A stretch of DNA of 64,000 nucleotides from Muraenolepis orangiensis (Eukaryota > Chordata > Actinopteri > Gadiformes > Muraenolepididae): positions 16,624,256-16,688,255 of the forward strand of contig CM051019.1 of assembly GCA_027704905.1 (NCBI GenBank), read 5' to 3'. The position numbers and the translations under genes are program-made. Below the pieces are notes generated by a model. The model ran no database searches, had not been told where the DNA came from, and worked only from the letters and a program-made list of their open reading frames with translations. Below are positions 61,930 through 64,000 of this stretch, one piece after another (position 1 is the first letter of the stretch; every line of letters starts with the position of its first letter).

Positions 61930-62470
61930 TTATATTATATTTATTGCTGTTCTTTCAGAGTTGAGAGCATTTGACCATTCTTGTCTAGAATTGGTTTGTT
62001 GTTTTGTGTGTATTTTCCCGTCAGTTTCTTTGTGATGACATACAATTCCTTCATGTTCCTCTGCCTTTTCAGCCTCCAGGGCTAGCCTCTCTACCGGTTG
62101 TCTCTTGTCCTTCCTTCCTTCATTTTGTGCCAATGCCTTCTCTGCTCTTGTTCTTGAGTCGTTTTACTTTTCCTTGAGCCCTTCCTTGATTTTGTTCAAG
62201 GTTCCTGGTGTTATCCAGTCCTTGTGCTTGCGGGTCCTTCTACCTATGACCTCCTCACAAGTTGAACTCCAATGACCAGGTTGTTGTTGACACAGGTCTC
62301 AACAAACATCTCTCCATTCTCATTCACTTTCCCCACACCATGTTTCCTCATCACTTGTTCGTAGCCCTCATTCTGTCCTCCAATCTTGGCATTGAAGTCA
62401 CCCATCAGGATAATGAGGTCTCTGGCTCCAACCCTACCAAGTAGGTGGTTCAAGCTGTCATAGAACCTGA
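61930..62470 (-). pseudogene. LINE endonuclease and linker fragments
   Basis: The endonuclease piece (62453-62244) has LIILMGDFNAKIGGQNEGYE and GEMFVETCVNNNLVIG, the APE GDFNAK-x-G and C-x-x-N-x-L-x-I-x blocks. The linker piece (62133-61930) has KDKRQPVERLALEAEKAEEH and KETDGKIHTKQQ. The plus strand at 62470-62640 still encodes, in reverse, degraded endonuclease text with stops. Confidence 0.65.
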
Positions 62471-62650
62471 CCTAGACATCATCAACTGCATCGTTGGTAT
62501 GTGCATAGCACTGTATTATGTGAACTTTCACTCTCCTGTTGTTGGTTCTGAAGGATGCAGTAATGAGGCGTGAGCTGATGGGTTCCCATGCGATCAGGGC
62601 CTTTCTGGTCTCCTTAGTCATCATGATGGCTACTCCCTCCGTGTGATTTG

Positions 62651-63340
62651 CTCCATCTTCTTCATGGCCAGAGTAGATAACAGACTACCCACTGGGCAGC
62701 TTTACCTCCCCCAACTGTGTCCATCTTGTTTCTCCCAGGCCCAGGACAGAGAGATTGTAGCGCACCATTTATTTGGCAATGGTAGCAGCCTTGCCAGCCT
62801 GGAACATGGTCCGGACAAGTCCCCACAGGGGTAAATTTCTTTGGTGTCAGAAGGTGTATCAACTTCCCAGCTTCCTTGCGCGTTTGACTGGGAAGCGTTA
62901 TGATCCCCATTTCTAGGGCACCTTCCTCAACCAAGTCTTTGATGCTTTCATTCATCAGTGTTTCTGTAACTAGTACTTTTTTTCCGGGATAAGAGTGAAA
63001 TTAACCCCACGCCCAACCCCCAACCTGGAGGACCAGGGACTGCAATTGGTCTGCCTCCTACCCCTTGACCAGTCTGGTTTGATGGAACCTGCCAGGGGTG
63101 TAAACCCCCTCCAGCTTAGCTCTCAGGGTCATTGGAGTACGCAAGCATCTCCACCACAACAAGGTATGCAGTCCAGGAGAGGGGGTTATCATCATGCAAG
63201 GATCCATCTTGTGTCATTCATTAATCCAGCGTTCCAGAAAACTTAAGTAATTGACTCTTTATTTATTTTAGATTTGAAACTTGAGTTCCTCCTCAAAGTG
63301 TTCCAGGTGCATGACGCCAAACATAAACAGAAAGCATGGC
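62651..63340. other. Unassigned, possibly the 5' part of the minus-strand LINE
   Basis: Moderately GC-rich sequence with CCCCACGCCCAACCCCCAAC at about 63004 and a GGGGGTTATCATCATG block at 63182. A GGGTTATCATCATAG block also lies just beyond the LINE 3' end at 60481. No protein motif was recognised with confidence. Confidence 0.35.
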
Positions 63341-63415
63341 TGACCGTGACAAGGTGGTGTTTTTTTGGGTTGCGATTAGACAATTGACGTGATTTACGTG
63401 CATTACTGGTTTTAC
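63341..63415 (+). repeat. Dispersed repeat (ACCGTGACAAGGTGGT family), copy 2
   Basis: ACCGTGACAAGGTGGT is identical to the reverse complement at 24851-24925. It is followed by ATTAGACAATTGACGTGATT and TACGTGCATTAC in the same order. Confidence 0.65.
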
Positions 63416-63639
63416 TTAATGATAGAACATCTTATTTTAATTAAATACAGGTAAATATAGTTTACTCAACAGAAAAATCCTCTCAATTTCAATTCCGTAA
63501 GGTTTGCAAGCCACTGTGCATGAAACTTCTTTTCCGATTTATCATAAATGGATTAATCACCTTAAGAGCTATTTTTCATCAAAACAATGTTTCTTCCCCC
63601 TCAGATCACAATCGGTTTTAATTCTGTTTGGCTTGTCTG

Positions 63640-64000
63640 CTAGCATGGGCCCCCGCATCCTAAGAACATTCTATAACGGCACCATCGAGAGTGTTCTTAC
63701 AGGGTGTATCACCGCCTGGTACGGGAACTGCACCACCCTCGAGCGCAGAGCGCTTCAAAGGGTGGTGCGGACGGCCCAGTATATCATTGGAGGTGAGCTC
63801 CCCTCCATCCTGGATATATACAACCAGCGGTGCGTGGCCAAGGCCAAACGCATCATAAAAGACAATGCCCACCTCAGCCACGAACTGTATTCACTTTTAC
63901 CGTCAGGCAGGCGATACCACAGTATCAAGTGCCGTACAAATACTCAGAGATAGCTTCCACAGTCAGGCCATCAGGCTGTTGAACAAGGGCGTATAGCATA
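63640..64000 (+). pseudogene. CR1/L2/Rex1-like LINE RT C-terminus, cut by the window end
   Basis: An open frame carries GPRILRTFYNGTIESVLTGC, then ITAWYGNCTTLERRALQRVV, RTAQYIIGGELPSILDIYNQ, RCVAKAKRIIKDNAHLSHEL and LLPSGRRYHSI. A frameshift near 63935 leads to RDSFHSQAIRLLNKG and a stop by 63996. This is the standard RT ORF end of the group at 28.2-29.0 kb, but a different lineage by sequence. No RT core precedes it, so the copy is 5'-truncated. Confidence 0.8.

Larger units (their letters stand above)
60500..62650 (-). mobile_element. Non-LTR retrotransposon, minus strand, with (CTTAA)n tail
   Basis: The plus-strand (TTAAG)n at about 60500-60524 is the element's tandem 3' end. Upstream on the minus strand are the RT C-terminus, RT core, linker and part of an APE-type endonuclease. 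Boundaries are clear at the 3' end but diffuse at the 5' end. The clade is RTE-like, or a related group, by motif only. Confidence 0.75.

Overview
The window looks like teleost fish nuclear DNA. The evidence is a multi-exon gene with GT-AG introns, very long (GT)n, (CT)n and (TA)n microsatellites, tRNA-derived SINE remnants, and fragments of CR1/L2/Rex1-like LINEs, RTE-like LINEs, BEL/Pao LTR elements and hAT elements. No prokaryotic feature is present. The species cannot be named from the sequence.

Region 1 (1-23.1 kb) holds the 3' half of one plus-strand gene that I identify as cep128 (centrosomal protein 128). I placed eleven exons: 1871-2059, 2620-3096, 5380-5544, 7240-7407, 9531-9590, 12939-13131, 16977-17026, 19042-19065, 19483-19560, 20439-20552 and 22026-22128. 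They read as about 540 residues of continuous coiled coil, and all but one of the joining introns are phase 0. The identification rests on the order of sequence blocks remembered from the vertebrate family: DPHRWLAETK, then KLRWLCEE, then RVALDHLESMPEK. The 5' exons lie before the window and a short terminal exon may lie beyond 22.1 kb. The introns are loaded with microsatellites, several of which form the splice-acceptor region itself.

Region 2 (23-38.8 kb) is intergenic or distal intronic repeat DNA. It contains a SINE, a cluster of tRNA-like units, three minisatellites (one of about 2.1 kb split by a LINE scrap) and two degraded CR1/L2/Rex1-like LINEs.

Region 3 (38.8-64 kb) is a transposon graveyard with readable nesting. 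A BEL/Pao relic (39.1-41.95 kb, minus) is followed by a minus-strand repeat ORF of unknown family. A 355-bp MITE and a Tol2-like hAT element (44001-49321) both sit inside that ORF, and a deleted BEL/Pao element with LTRs sits inside the hAT. Next come a BEL gag relic (about 50.9-52.6 kb), an RTE-like LINE (52.6-56.05 kb), a short hAT with a perfect 8-bp target duplication at the very end of that LINE (56052-57343), hAT transposase scraps, a minus-strand LINE (60.5-62.65 kb), and an RT C-terminus running off the window end.

The only host gene supported is cep128. I found no functional RNA gene, no CRISPR array and no second host gene. Exon calls come from splice consensus, reading frame and remembered family similarity. 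Transposon classes come from recognised motifs, not from a search.
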